Part shown: piece after piece, positions 34,797 through 43,972 of the stretch
Position numbering within the stretch: position 1 is the stretch's first letter
How the letters are laid out: each line of letters begins with the position of its first letter
Assembly (NCBI RefSeq): GCF_019697375.1
Contig: NZ_JAHCDI010000004.1
Coordinates: forward strand, 4,761,324 to 4,825,323
Origin: Micromonospora tarapacensis
Lineage (GTDB): Bacteria > Actinomycetota > Actinomycetes > Mycobacteriales > Micromonosporaceae
Length of the DNA stretch: 64,000 nt
Direction: 5' to 3'
Translations under genes and position numbers: made by a program
Notes under the pieces: generated by a model
Database searches by the model: none
What the model saw: the letters and a program-made list of their open reading frames with translations, nothing else
Told to the model about the DNA's origin: nothing

Positions 34797-37647
34797 CACC
34801 GCTCACCGACCTGCTGCCAGGAGAGTGTGTCCGCGTCGAGGACGGCGACCAGCCGTTCGGCACCCTTCGCGTCGATGCAGAGCAGCTGCGCACCGTGCGG
34901 CAGCCGGACGCTGTCCACCTTGAACTCGGCCAGCACGTCGCTGCTCTCGCCGGGAGCGAAGCCGTTGCCGCGAAACGGTGGCCGTTCGATGACCCAGCCC
35001 TCCATCGCCCGCATGGCGGCCTCGTTCTGCCCGCCGTACGGGATCCGGTAGAGGCTGGGCCGGAACGCCGGCCACCGGAGCACGTAGATCTGCTCGGCGT
35101 CCGGCGCGAAGGGCGACTCGGGGTGGCTGAGGCCGAGCGCCCGGTAGAGCGCGGCCGGCGTGGTGAGATGTGCCAGCTCGCTGGCCCGGTGGACGAATCC
35201 GGAGACCCGGTCGTAGCCCCGTTCCAGGTAGTAACCGAGCTGGCTGGGTGCGATCGCCTTCTGCATCACGATCGGCCGGGCCGGGTCGGCCGACGGTGCC
35301 GCCTTCCGTGGACCGCTCGCCGCCGCCGAGACATCGGCGGCCGGTTCGGGCTCGCCCTCCGACTCGTCGCCGAGGCCGAGCTCGGCCGCCCAGTTGGCCA
35401 GCCCGATGAGCTGCTCGCCGGGCAACTTGGCCCCGACGGGAGTGCCGGGGTTGACCGCGAACGACCACGAGGTGTCGGGCCACCGGCGGATCAGCTGGAC
35501 GAAGCGGACCTGAACCGTCTCGGCGGCCGGATCGGTGTGGTCGGCGAGACGCTGCGGGGACGTGTAGGCCACCACGAAGGTCTGCCCCTCGAGTTCCACG
35601 GCCGGCCAGACGAATCCCGGGTCGCCGGGCCGGCTACCGGGGGCGGAGTCGGCCGCTACCGGCATGAGCACCCGGGCCAGCAGCAACGTGGACAGGAACG
35701 TGTCGGTGCTACCGGCATCCACCGCGCCGAGCAGGTTCTCCTCCACCTCGTTGGCGGGTTGGAAGGGCTCGCGGACGGCGGACGGCGCGACGGCGGACGG
35801 GGACCCCGGCGCCGCCCGGCCGGTCGCGGCCGGTCGCGTGGTCGCCTCGGCCGGTCGCGTGGTCGCCTCGGCCGGCGGGACGCCGGGCGACGGGGCCTGC
35901 TCGGCGGCGGAGGGCGGGGGCACCGTCGGGGCCGGCGCGGCGCCCCCGTCCGGCTCCGGCGCACCGGCGCCGGACGCCGGTTCCGTGATCACCGTCCGGA
36001 CCGGCACGGTCGGCTCGGGTTCCGCGGGTGGGACCGGCACCGTCGGCTCGGATCCGGGCGTCGGGACCGGCACCGTCGGCTCGGACTCGACCGTCGGGAT
36101 CCGCACCGTCGGTTCCGGGTGCGGTACGGATCCGCGCTGGGCGCTCGGACTGGCACCCGCGACCGAGCCGGATGCGGCCGGCCGGGTCGCCGCGCTCTGC
36201 GGCTCGGCTGCCGTCGTCTCGGCACCGGGACGGTGCGGGCGCTGCTCGGGTCTGGGCGGGGCACCGTTGTTGGCCAGGGTGAGGTCACGGGCCTCGATGA
36301 TGGTGCCCTCGATGACGATCGGCGTGAACCCGCGACGCGGCGCGGGCGGCGCGGAGACCGGCTCGGCCGCCGAAGCGGCCGGTTCCTCTGCCACGGGTTC
36401 GGCCGGCCGGCGAGGGTAGCGCCTGCGTCGCGTCCCCGCCGCCGGCCGTGGGATTGCCGCCATCGGGCGCCGTCCACCCGGCGGGCGTGGTCACCCGCAG
36501 CGGTCGGGCCGAACCGGCGGGTGGCGGCAACGGTTGGGCCGCCTCCCCACCCGGGTCGGGCCGGGACCGGGCGGCGGACTGGTCGTTCTCGGTGAAGACG
36601 AAAGCCTGTGGCGTCCCCCCACGCGACGGTTCGCCGGCCGGCCCCCGCCGGGGGAACGGCTGACCGCCGCGGAACCTGGACGGGGCGCGGCCCGATCGGC
36701 CAGCCGGTCGCCGCGTTGGGCTGAACGACCGGACGCGGGTTCGAAGAAGGACCGCGGGCCCGCCGGCTCCGCGCCGGCCTCGCCGGGACGGCCGTTTGCC
36801 GGCGGCCCGGTCCGTTCGGGTGTCGTCGGCCAGCCCTGGTCGGGGAGGCGAGTTCCTCGCCGCGGGTCGGCATCGGGCGGCGCGGCGGCAGCCCGACCGG
36901 TCGTTCCGGCCGGCCGCCACCGAAGCCGCCCGGCTGGTCGCCACCGACGCTCGACGGGCCTTCCGAGGTCGCCGGGGCCGGGTGAGCGGCCGACCGGCCG
37001 ACCGGCGCCGGTCGCTGTGGTCCGGCTGCCGTGCCCGACGCCGACACGGGCACCTCGGGAAGGTGGAAGGCCGCGGGCACCACCGGCGGCGGGGCGACAG
37101 GTCGGCCCGGCCGCAGACCGGGCGGTCGCTGGTCGGGTGGCACGTTCGCCGGCGCCGGAGCGGGCGGGATCGGCGCACCCGGAGCGGCTTCACGCGTCCG
37201 GTTCAGCGCCTCGACCCGCTCCAGCCGGGCGCGTGCGCCCACCGTGCGGCCGGGGAGCCGGACGTCACCGCGGGAGAGCTGTGAGACGTACCAGGCGGGC
37301 AGGTAGCCCTCGACGGGCAGGCCAGGGTCGACGGCCAGCCACCACTCGTGGTCCGGCCAGGCCGCGGCAAGCTCCGCGTAGCCGGTCCGTCGGCTCGGCC
37401 CGGCGTGCTCGCCCAGGCAGGCACGCATCGCCTCGGCGGAGGTGAACGCCAACACGTGCGTGCGACCACCGGTGGTCCAGGTGCCCCAACCCACCGCCGC
37501 CTGCCCCGCGGCAGCCTGGGCGGAGACCGGCAGCAGCAGCTCGATGCTGGACAGGATGCGGAAGTAAAGCTGCTGGTCATTGCCGCGCAGCGCGTCCCAC
37601 AACGCCGCCTCGGCCCCGGTGGCCGGCTCCCATTCGGTCACGGCCAC
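34796..37647 (-). CDS. Large SseB-like protein of the ESX locus, three frameshifts
   Basis: About 950 residues once joined. It has an SseB-like N-terminal domain (ELLLPVSAQAAAGQ, RTHVLAFTSAEAMRACL, WWLAVDPGLPVEGYLPAW) and, near 35,740-35,390, a second one (RVLMPVAADSAPG, FVVAYTSPQRLADH, WSFAVNPGTPVGAKLPGE), plus a unique C-terminal domain of about 180 residues. The Pro-rich linker needs a C inserted at 36842-36845, a C inserted at 36682-36685 and one base removed at 36408-36417. The start is GTG 37647 or, better spaced from GGAGGAG, GTG 37641. Related proteins sit beside ESX genes in actinobacteria; role unknown. No signal peptide. Confidence 0.65.
35995..36130 (-). repeat. EPTVPVP tandem repeats in the SseB-like linker
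   Basis: The coding strand reads EPTVRIPTVES, EPTVPVPTPGS, EPTVPVPPAEP and EPTVPVRTV in succession, i.e. about 11-residue units (33 nt). Further upstream on the plus strand, at about 35,825-35,880, a second exact repeat encodes ATTRPAE twice. Confidence 0.8.
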
Positions 37648-37794
37648 CTCTCCTCCCGGGCACAGGCCATACGTATCGGTTACAACCTACAAGGTGACCA
37701 CAAGATCACAATGCCAGGCGGGGCGGCGATCCGCCCGGTTCGCCGGGGAGCGATAACATCCGGTTCCGGTGTCGACACGATACGGAGGCGGTCG

Positions 37795-39495
37795 ATGTCC
37801 CGGTGCGCTCGGCGTCCCGTCATCGCCGGTTTGGCCGTTGCTCTGCTGGCCGGCCCGGCCACGGCCTTCCCGGCGCTCGCCCGGGCCGCGCCGGGCTGCG
37901 CGTCGCCGCCGGCACCGGTCCGGCCGGTGTCCGCCGTCCCCTGGCCCCAGCTGCGGTACGCCCCGGAGCGACTCGCCCCGCTGGCCACCGGCGCGGGGGT
38001 GACCGTGGCGGTGATCGACTCGGGCGTGGACCGGCGGCATCCCCAACTCGCCGGTCGCGTGCTGGTCGGCACCGACCTGCTCGATCCGGGCGGCGACGGC
38101 AGCCGCGACTGCGTCGGCCACGGCACCGCGGTGGCGAGCATCATCGCCGCCGCTCCGGGCGACGGGGTCGCCTTCCGCGGGTTGGCGCCGGACGCCCGGA
38201 TCCTGCCGGTTCGGGTCAGCGAGCAGCAGGTCGTGGACGGCCGCGGGGCGGGCCGCACGGTCGGACCGGGGGACCTCGCCCGGGCGGTCCGGTGGGCGGT
38301 GAACCACGGCGCCGACGTGGTCAACCTGTCCGTCGTGCTGTACGCGGACCATCCGGCGGTCCGGGTCGCCGTCGCCTACGCGGTCGCCCGTGACGTGGTC
38401 GTGGTGGCCGCGGCCGGCAACCTGCACGGCAGCGGCGATCCCCGCCCCTACCCGGCGGCGTACGACCGGGTGCTCGGGGTGGGTGCGATCGGCGCTGCCG
38501 GGAGACGCGCCGACTTCTCCCAGACCGGCGCCTACGTGGATCTGGTCGCACCCGGCACGGATGTGCTGGTGGCCGCCCCCGGGCAGGGGCACCATCGGGC
38601 CGAGGGGACCAGTTACGCCGCGCCTTTCGTGGCCGCCACCGCGGCGCTGCTCCGCCAGTACCGCGCCGACCTGAGCGCGGAAGAGGTCGCCCGGCGGATC
38701 GTGGCCACGGCCGACCCGGCCCCCCGCGATGGTTACGGCGCGGGGGTGCTCAATCCGTACCGGGCGGTCACCGAGGCCGGCGGCGACCCGGCGGGGCGGG
38801 CCGGCCGGGTGAGCCGGCTGGCCGACGACCGGCCCGATCCGGCGCTGCTGGCCCGGCAGGATCGGCGGGCCGCCGCGCGGGAGCGCGCCGTGCTGCTGGC
38901 CACCGTCGGCCTGCTGGCGGTGGCCGGCGTCGTGCTGGTCGCCATGGTCGCCCCCGGGGAGCCCGGCGGCGCTGGCGGCCGGCCGACCCGGGATGAGCAC
39001 CCACCGGGCGGCAACACCCCACCGGGCGGCGACGGCCGGATCGACCGACGCCACCCGGTGGACCTGAACCGCACCGCGCCTCAGCCCCGCGTCAAAGCCC
39101 TCGGCAGGCGCAGACCACCCCCGCCCGACCCGACCGAGGACGTCGACCGGTGCCCGGCCGGGCCGGCGGTGTCACTGGAAGAGGCCGGCGTTCCGCTTCT
39201 CGGTGTCGAGGTAGTCGGCCGCGGACTCGTCGACCGCGAGCTTGATGTCCCGCAGCATCAGCTGGAGGTCCCGAGAGGCGTTCCGCCACCGCGCCTGCCG
39301 CTGCTCGTAGGCCGACTGGGCCTCACCGGACCAGTCGGCCACCAGCGGTGCCGCATCTCGCTCCAACTGGCCGAGCTGTGCGTCGAGCGTGTTCAACGCC
39401 CGCTGGATGTCCGCGCTGGCCTGTTGCAACGCGGCGAAGTTGACGACCAGCACACCGTGCTCCATCGAATCTTCCCCCTGGGGGTCGTGGCCTAG
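37795..39495 (+). CDS. mycP: Mycosin (subtilisin-like protease of type VII secretion)
   Basis: ATG at 37795 with GGAGG at good spacing. Signal peptide (AGLAVALLAGPATAFPALARA), then the S8 catalytic triad: Asp75 (AVIDSGVD), His109 (CVGHGTAVAS) and Ser273 (EGTSYAAPFV), oxyanion Asn209 (AAAGNL). A C-terminal membrane helix spans about 366-384. It anchors outside the membrane and supports ESX complex stability and substrate processing. The open frame continues past residue 400 to 39495, antisense to the WXG100 gene below; that tail looks unnatural, so a frameshift near 38,950-39,000 probably hides an earlier stop (38,996 or 39,064 in the other frames). Confidence 0.88.
   Translation: MSRCARRPVIAGLAVALLAGPATAFPALARAAPGCASPPAPVRPVSAVPWPQLRYAPERLAPLATGAGVTVAVIDSGVDRRHPQLAGRVLVGTDLLDPGGDGSRDCVGHGTAVASIIAAAPGDGVAFRGLAPDARILPVRVSEQQVVDGRGAGRTVGPGDLARAVRWAVNHGADVVNLSVVLYADHPAVRVAVAYAVARDVVVVAAAGNLHGSGDPRPYPAAYDRVLGVGAIGAAGRRADFSQTGAYVDLVAPGTDVLVAAPGQGHHRAEGTSYAAPFVAATAALLRQYRADLSAEEVARRIVATADPAPRDGYGAGVLNPYRAVTEAGGDPAGRAGRVSRLADDRPDPALLARQDRRAAARERAVLLATVGLLAVAGVVLVAMVAPGEPGGAGGRPTRDEHPPGGNTPPGGDGRIDRRHPVDLNRTAPQPRVKALGRRRPPPPDPTEDVDRCPAGPAVSLEEAGVPLLGVEVVGRGLVDRELDVPQHQLEVPRGVPPPRLPLLVGRLGLTGPVGHQRCRISLQLAELCVERVQRPLDVRAGLLQRGEVDDQHTVLHRIFPLGVVA
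39172..39465 (-). CDS. WXG100 family ESX secreted protein (97 aa)
   Basis: ATG at 39465 with GGGGGAAG upstream. Helical hairpin protein with the turn motif WSG (45-47). The C-terminal secretion signal YxxxD/E is present as YLDTE (85-89). Exported by type VII systems, usually as a heterodimer; the gene 27 nt upstream encodes the evident partner. Its 3' part is overlapped by the doubtful tail of the mycosin frame on the other strand. Confidence 0.9.
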   Translation of the reverse strand: MEHGVLVVNFAALQQASADIQRALNTLDAQLGQLERDAAPLVADWSGEAQSAYEQRQARWRNASRDLQLMLRDIKLAVDESAADYLDTEKRNAGLFQ

Positions 39496-39824
39496 AGCGG
39501 CAGTTGGATGCCGCCGCGGTTGGTGGCGGCCACCCGGCTGGCCGCCTCGGTGTCCGACGCGGCGTACTGCGTGCCCGCGGTGCGGATCGCGCCCGCCGTC
39601 TCCCGCAGCGCCTGCTGCAGACTCGCCTGATCCTGCGCCCACTGCTGTTTGACCTGCTCGAACGACCGGCCGCCGGCCCCGCGCCAGGCCTGCTGAAGGA
39701 TCTCCAACTGGGCCAACAGTCCACTGAGCATCGACTGTAAGGACTGGTCCGTCTGCTCGAACTTCACCGCGGTCTGCTGCATCACCACGGCCTCTGCCTG
39801 GGTCTGGGACACCCCGGACGTCAC
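39492..39824 (-). CDS. WXG100 family ESX secreted protein (110 aa)
   Basis: GTG at 39824 with GAGGAGA upstream. The WxG turn is WRG (47-49), and YAASD (87-91) supplies the YxxxD secretion signal. First gene of a two-gene unit with the 97-aa WXG100 protein; such pairs form the typical EsxA/EsxB-like dimer. Having the YxxxD/E signal in both members is less usual than in one. Divergent from eccE across 224 nt. Confidence 0.88.
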   Translation of the reverse strand: MTSGVSQTQAEAVVMQQTAVKFEQTDQSLQSMLSGLLAQLEILQQAWRGAGGRSFEQVKQQWAQDQASLQQALRETAGAIRTAGTQYAASDTEAASRVAATNRGGIQLPL

Positions 39825-40048
39825 CTCGTCTCCTCGATCGTGGCTGGCCCTGCGGTGAGACGCAGCACCCACGACGCCGGAGGACGAGCGCGACGCGGGA
39901 CGGGCCAACGAGAACTCGTCGCTGACAGTAGCGACACCATCGCGGTTGTGCTACCCCATCCCACTCCCCTGTGGACAACGCGGACATCCGTCGGTCACTA
40001 CGATGGGCGGCAGTGAGGTCGCGGCGGGTGATCGGCTGAGGAGGCGTG

Positions 40049-41884
40049 GTGGCGACGACCGGCATCCCGGCCCGGCGGGCCGCGATCGAGGTTCCGCCAC
40101 CCGCACCGTCTCCCGCCGGGCGCCGGGTCGTCCGGCCCGGCACACCACACTGGAGCGGCAGCGAGCGGTGGCGGGGACACCGGCCGCGAGCCGGGCAGGT
40201 CGTCACGACACAGGTGGCGCTGGCGGCGCTCGTCGCCGCGGATGGCCGGGGCCAGGTGGCGATGCTGGCCACGGCCCTGGCGGCGGGGGCACTGCTGGCC
40301 GTGGCCTGGTGCCGGGTCCGGCAGCGGTGGCTCCACGAATGGCTGGCCGTCGGCCTCGGCTACCTCGCCCGCCGGCGGGCAACCATGCCGGGCGCCGGGC
40401 CGACGGCCCTGCTCGACCTGGTGGACCCGGGCGCCGTCGTCCGTCCGGTCGAGTTGGCCGGCTCCCCGGCCGCGGCACTGGACGACCCGGGCGGCATGGT
40501 GGCGCTGTTGGAGATCGGCGACCCGGGCGACCTGCTCGGTGACGGCGCGCAGCCGCTGCCCTGCCCCGGATCGCTGCTGCCGGCGGGCACCGGCCACGCC
40601 CCACCCGTACACGTCCAGCTGCTGCTGGCCGGTGCGGCGGCGCCGGCGGTCGCTGCCGGCGGCGGCCCGGCGGCCACCTCATACCGCCAGCTCACCGGCG
40701 GGCAGTTGGCCGGCTGGGAGCGGGCGGTGCTGGCCGTACGGGTGTCACGGGCGGAAGGCTGGTCGGAGGAGGCGCTGCACCGCGCTCTCGCGAGCGTGGT
40801 CCGCCGGATCGTCAGGCGGCTACGGCCACTGGCTGTCCGGCCGTTGGGCGAGCAGCCGACCCTGCGGATGCTCGCCGACTTCGCCCACCTCGACGAGCGG
40901 CCGGTGCGGGAGTCCTGGCAGGCGGTCCGCTCCGGTGGGCTGTTGCACACCACGTTCCGGCTGTGCCGGTGGCCGACCCCGGACGCGGCACCCCAGTTCG
41001 TGCCCCGGCTGCTGAGGTCACCGGCGACCGCGACCACGGTGTCGCTGCACGCCGGGGCGGGCCCGACGGCGGCCACCGGCCTGACCGTCCGGCTGAGCGC
41101 GGCGACCGCCGCCGAACTGTCGGCCGGAGCCCGGGCCCTGCGCAGAACCGTGGCGGCGGGCGGTGGAGCGGTGGAGCGGCTGGACGGGGCGCAGCTGCGC
41201 GGGCTGGCCGGCACGCTGCCGCTGGCCCTGCCCGGCGGGCGGGCGGTGCCCGGCGGGGACGACCTGGAGCTGCCGTACGGCTCAGCCGGGCTGATGCTCG
41301 GGGCCAACCGGCACGGCAACGCGGTCACCGTCCGGCTGTTCCGGCCGGAGAGCACCCGGGTGATGCTCGTCGGCGGGGTACGTGCCGCCCAACTGGTCAC
41401 CGTGCGCGCGATGGCGCTCGGCGCCCGGGTGGTCGTCCAGACCACCCGGCCGCACGACTGGGAGCCGTTCGTCCGGGGCACCGGCATGCCGGGCGGCACG
41501 ATCCCGCTGGTGCCGCCGGGCCGTCCGGTGCCCGGCCCGGCCGCGACGCAGCTGACGCCGGTGCTCCTCGTGCTCGATGCGCCACCGTCACCCGCCGGTC
41601 CCCGGCCGGGCGCCGCCTGGCAGGCGACACTGCTGGTACGCGACGAGCTGACCCCGGCCGACGCGGACGCGTTGGCCCGGGCCGACCTGTCGGTGCTGCA
41701 GCCGCTGAGCCGGCCGGAGGCGGCGGTCGCCGGCACCGTGCTGGGGCTCGGCGACGCCGCGGAGTGGCTGACCAGGATTCGCCACGACATGGTCGCCGTG
41801 GTCAATCGACGGGCCCTGCGCTGGGCACTGCTCAGGTGCACACCGACCGAGGCACAGCTCATCGGACAGCCGGCCCGGGCCTGA
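40049..41884 (+). CDS. eccE: Type VII secretion protein EccE
   Basis: 611 residues from the GTG at 40049, chosen over 40046 because GAGGAGG then has 5-nt spacing. Two membrane segments (about 51-65 and 69-88) near the N-terminus are followed by a large domain with the EccE-type YRQLTGGQLAGWERAVLAVR-like core and a C-terminal alpha/beta region (VMLVGGVRAAQLVTVRAMAL). EccE sits at the periphery of the ESX membrane complex. No eccB, eccC or eccD lies in the window. It is divergent from the WXG100 genes and on the same strand as mycP. Confidence 0.82.
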   Translation: MATTGIPARRAAIEVPPPAPSPAGRRVVRPGTPHWSGSERWRGHRPRAGQVVTTQVALAALVAADGRGQVAMLATALAAGALLAVAWCRVRQRWLHEWLAVGLGYLARRRATMPGAGPTALLDLVDPGAVVRPVELAGSPAAALDDPGGMVALLEIGDPGDLLGDGAQPLPCPGSLLPAGTGHAPPVHVQLLLAGAAAPAVAAGGGPAATSYRQLTGGQLAGWERAVLAVRVSRAEGWSEEALHRALASVVRRIVRRLRPLAVRPLGEQPTLRMLADFAHLDERPVRESWQAVRSGGLLHTTFRLCRWPTPDAAPQFVPRLLRSPATATTVSLHAGAGPTAATGLTVRLSAATAAELSAGARALRRTVAAGGGAVERLDGAQLRGLAGTLPLALPGGRAVPGGDDLELPYGSAGLMLGANRHGNAVTVRLFRPESTRVMLVGGVRAAQLVTVRAMALGARVVVQTTRPHDWEPFVRGTGMPGGTIPLVPPGRPVPGPAATQLTPVLLVLDAPPSPAGPRPGAAWQATLLVRDELTPADADALARADLSVLQPLSRPEAAVAGTVLGLGDAAEWLTRIRHDMVAVVNRRALRWALLRCTPTEAQLIGQPARA

Positions 41885-41929
41885 CCTGGATGATCTCGCG
41901 GGTTCCGCCCGCGCGCCGACCGTGGCACC

Positions 41930-42325
41930 ATGCCCGCCATGGGTTTTCTGAAAGGTCTACTGATCCGGGTCGGCGCCACGGCGGTGGCCTTCTGGCTGGC
42001 CACGCTCGTCATTCCGGGCATCTCGCTCGACACGGACTCGCTCTCCGAGACGGTGCTGACGCTGATCCTCGTCGCGGTCATCTTCGGTGTGGTCAACGCC
42101 GTGCTCCAGCCGATCATCAAGACTGTCGGCTGTGGCTTCTACCTGCTCACCCTCGGCCTGATCGCACTCGTGGTCAACGGTCTGCTGTTCCTGCTGACCG
42201 GCTGGATAGCGGACCAGGCGGGGCTGCCCTTCGACGTCGACGGTTTCTGGCCGGCCGCGGTGCTGGGTGCGCTCTTCGTCGGCATCGTGACCTGGATCCT
42301 CGGCGCCATCCTCGACCGCGACTGA
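41930..42325 (+). CDS. Small membrane protein, phage-holin-4 (DUF360) family
   Basis: 131 residues with four membrane helices (VGATAVAFWLATLVIPGI, LTLILVAVIFGVVNAVL, FYLLTLGLIALVVNGLLFLL, AAVLGALFVGIVTWILGAIL). The family carries the name holin from a remote phage similarity but is a chromosomal actinobacterial membrane protein of unknown role. Start ATG at 41930, or the second ATG at 41939. It lies 45 nt after eccE and has its own terminator, so there is no sign of a prophage. Confidence 0.8.
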   Translation: MPAMGFLKGLLIRVGATAVAFWLATLVIPGISLDTDSLSETVLTLILVAVIFGVVNAVLQPIIKTVGCGFYLLTLGLIALVVNGLLFLLTGWIADQAGLPFDVDGFWPAAVLGALFVGIVTWILGAILDRD

Positions 42326-42359
42326 CCGCAACACCCCGGTCGCCTCGACGTCGACCGAC

Positions 42360-42399
42360 GGGTGAGCGCCCGCTCCAGCGTTCCGGCGGGCGCTCACCC
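42360..42399 (+). terminator. 14-bp perfect hairpin after the holin-like gene
   Basis: GGGTGAGCGCCCGC pairs with GCGGGCGCTCACCC around a 12-nt loop, 34 nt after the stop. Confidence 0.75.
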
Positions 42400-42485
42400 A
42401 CGCCGGGCGGCCGGTCGGGCCGGCTCGGCCACATCGCGGGAATTGGCCACTGAGTCCGGCAGGTGGGCGCACTAGCGTCGCAGGC

Positions 42486-42926
42486 GTGTTCACGCTGACC
42501 CGCGACGACGGCTACACGATCAGCACCGATCCGGATCGTCTCGATCTGGACCTGGTGCACACCTGGCTATGCACGGACGCGTACTGGGCGCTCGGGCGTG
42601 ACCGTGACACGGTCGCGCGGGCGTTCGCCGGCTCGATCGGGTTCGCCGTTCACCAGCCGGGCGACGGCCGGCAGGTCGCCGTGGCCCGAGTGGTCACCGA
42701 CCGGGCCACCTTCGGCTATCTCTGCGACGTCTACGTCGACCGGGGGCAGCGCGGACGCGGGTTGGGCACCTGGCTGGCGGCGGCGGTCCGCGACCACCTG
42801 GCCGAGTTCGGCGTACGCCGGATCCTGCTGGCCACCAACGACGCGCACGGGGTGTACGAGAAGATCGGCTTTGCGCCGGTACGGGCCGACCGGTGGATGG
42901 AGCTCGACCGCCGCGACCAGCCGTGA
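42486..42926 (+). CDS. GNAT family N-acetyltransferase
   Basis: 146 residues. The acetyl-CoA binding motif A is YVDRGQRGRGLGTWLAAAV, followed by the RRILLATNDAHGVYEKIGF pattern typical of this fold. The N-terminal HTWLCTDAYWALGRDRDTV resembles the yjdJ/argA-like small-substrate group; acceptor unknown. TAGCGT at 42473-42478 lies 7 nt before the GTG, so the mRNA is probably leaderless. Cytoplasmic. Confidence 0.85.
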   Translation: MFTLTRDDGYTISTDPDRLDLDLVHTWLCTDAYWALGRDRDTVARAFAGSIGFAVHQPGDGRQVAVARVVTDRATFGYLCDVYVDRGQRGRGLGTWLAAAVRDHLAEFGVRRILLATNDAHGVYEKIGFAPVRADRWMELDRRDQP

Positions 42927-42978
42927 GCCCGCTCACCGGCAAGGATCAGCCGGCGGGTCGGCCCCTTACGGTGGAGGC

Positions 42979-43908
42979 GTGACGCCGCTCCGCCTCGGAT
43001 ACCTCTACGGCCTCGGTGCCTACCTGCTGTGGGGGTTCTTCCCGCTCTACTTCAAGCTGCTGCGCCCGGCCGGGCCGGCGGAGATACTGGCTCATCGCGT
43101 GGTGTGGTCCGTCGCGTTCGTCGCCCTGCTGCTCGCCGCGAGGCGCAACATCCGTTTCCTGCGGGCGCTGCTACGCCGGCCGCGTGCGCTGGCGGGGATC
43201 GGCGCCGCCGCCACGCTGATCGCGGTCAACTGGTTCACCTATATCTACGGCGTCAACTCGGGCCGGGTGGTGGAGACCGCCCTCGGTTACTTCATCAACC
43301 CGCTGGTCGTGGTGCTGCTCGGGGTCCTGGTGCTGCGCGAGCGGCTGCGCCCGGCACAGTGGGCCGCGCTGGGCGTCGGCGCGCTGGCGGTGGCCGTACT
43401 CACCGTCGACTACGGCCGGCTGCCGTACCTCGCGCTGACCCTGGCATTCACCTTCGGCGGGTACAGCCTGGTCAAGAAGCGCCTCGGCCTGCCCGCGGCG
43501 GAGGGCCTGTTCGTCGAGTCGGCCGTGCTGTCCCTGCCCGCGCTGGCCTTCGTCGGCTGGCTCGCGGCCACCGGCGACGCCACCTTCGGCCACGTCTCGG
43601 CCGGGCACACGGCGCTGCTGGTGCTGGCCGGCGCCTTGACCGCCATCCCGCTGCTGCTCTTCGCCGGTGCCGCCAACCGGCTGCCGCTGACCGCCCTCGG
43701 CATGCTCCAGTACGTGGCGCCGATCCTCCAGCTCGGCTGCGGCGTGCTGATCTTCCACGAACCGATGCCACCGGCCCGTCTTGCCGGCTTCACCCTGGTC
43801 TGGATCGCCCTGATCGTCTTCACCGTCGATGCCGTGCGCCACGCCAGGCGCACCCGCCGCCTCCGCCCGGACACCGCGTTGCCGTCCCCGGCCGCCGTCG
43901 CCGGCTGA
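42979..43908 (+). CDS. rarD: RarD family EamA transporter
   Basis: 309 residues from the GTG at 42979, with GGTGGAGG before it. Ten membrane helices in two EamA repeats; the family signature LLWGFFPLYFKLLRPAGPAEILAHR near the start (split here as LLWGFFPLYFKLL and EILAHR) and NWFTYIYGVNSGRVVETALG are clear. It is named for the chloramphenicol-sensitive phenotype in E. coli; the true substrate is not established. It ends at a hairpin shared with the convergent anti-sigma gene. Confidence 0.87.
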   Translation: MTPLRLGYLYGLGAYLLWGFFPLYFKLLRPAGPAEILAHRVVWSVAFVALLLAARRNIRFLRALLRRPRALAGIGAAATLIAVNWFTYIYGVNSGRVVETALGYFINPLVVVLLGVLVLRERLRPAQWAALGVGALAVAVLTVDYGRLPYLALTLAFTFGGYSLVKKRLGLPAAEGLFVESAVLSLPALAFVGWLAATGDATFGHVSAGHTALLVLAGALTAIPLLLFAGAANRLPLTALGMLQYVAPILQLGCGVLIFHEPMPPARLAGFTLVWIALIVFTVDAVRHARRTRRLRPDTALPSPAAVAG

Positions 43909-43940
43909 GCCTCCCGCTCGCAGAAGCGGAGAAGCAACCA

Positions 43941-43972
43941 GCTGACCTGCCGGCCGGGGCCGGCAGGTCAGC
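43941..43972. terminator. 15-bp hairpin between convergent rarD and anti-sigma genes
   Basis: GCTGACCTGCCGGCC pairs with GGCCGGCAGGTCAGC around GG. It overlaps the last codons of the anti-sigma gene (stop at 43968-43970) and can act in both directions. Confidence 0.7.

Noticed and set aside
37348..37794. N-terminal extension of the mycosin
   Set aside because: The open frame upstream of 37795 is antisense to the SseB-like gene, and a signal peptide with good Shine-Dalgarno sequence starts at 37795.
41930..42325. Prophage remnant because of the holin-family protein
   Set aside because: No endolysin, integrase or phage structural gene is near, and the family is common in actinobacterial chromosomes.
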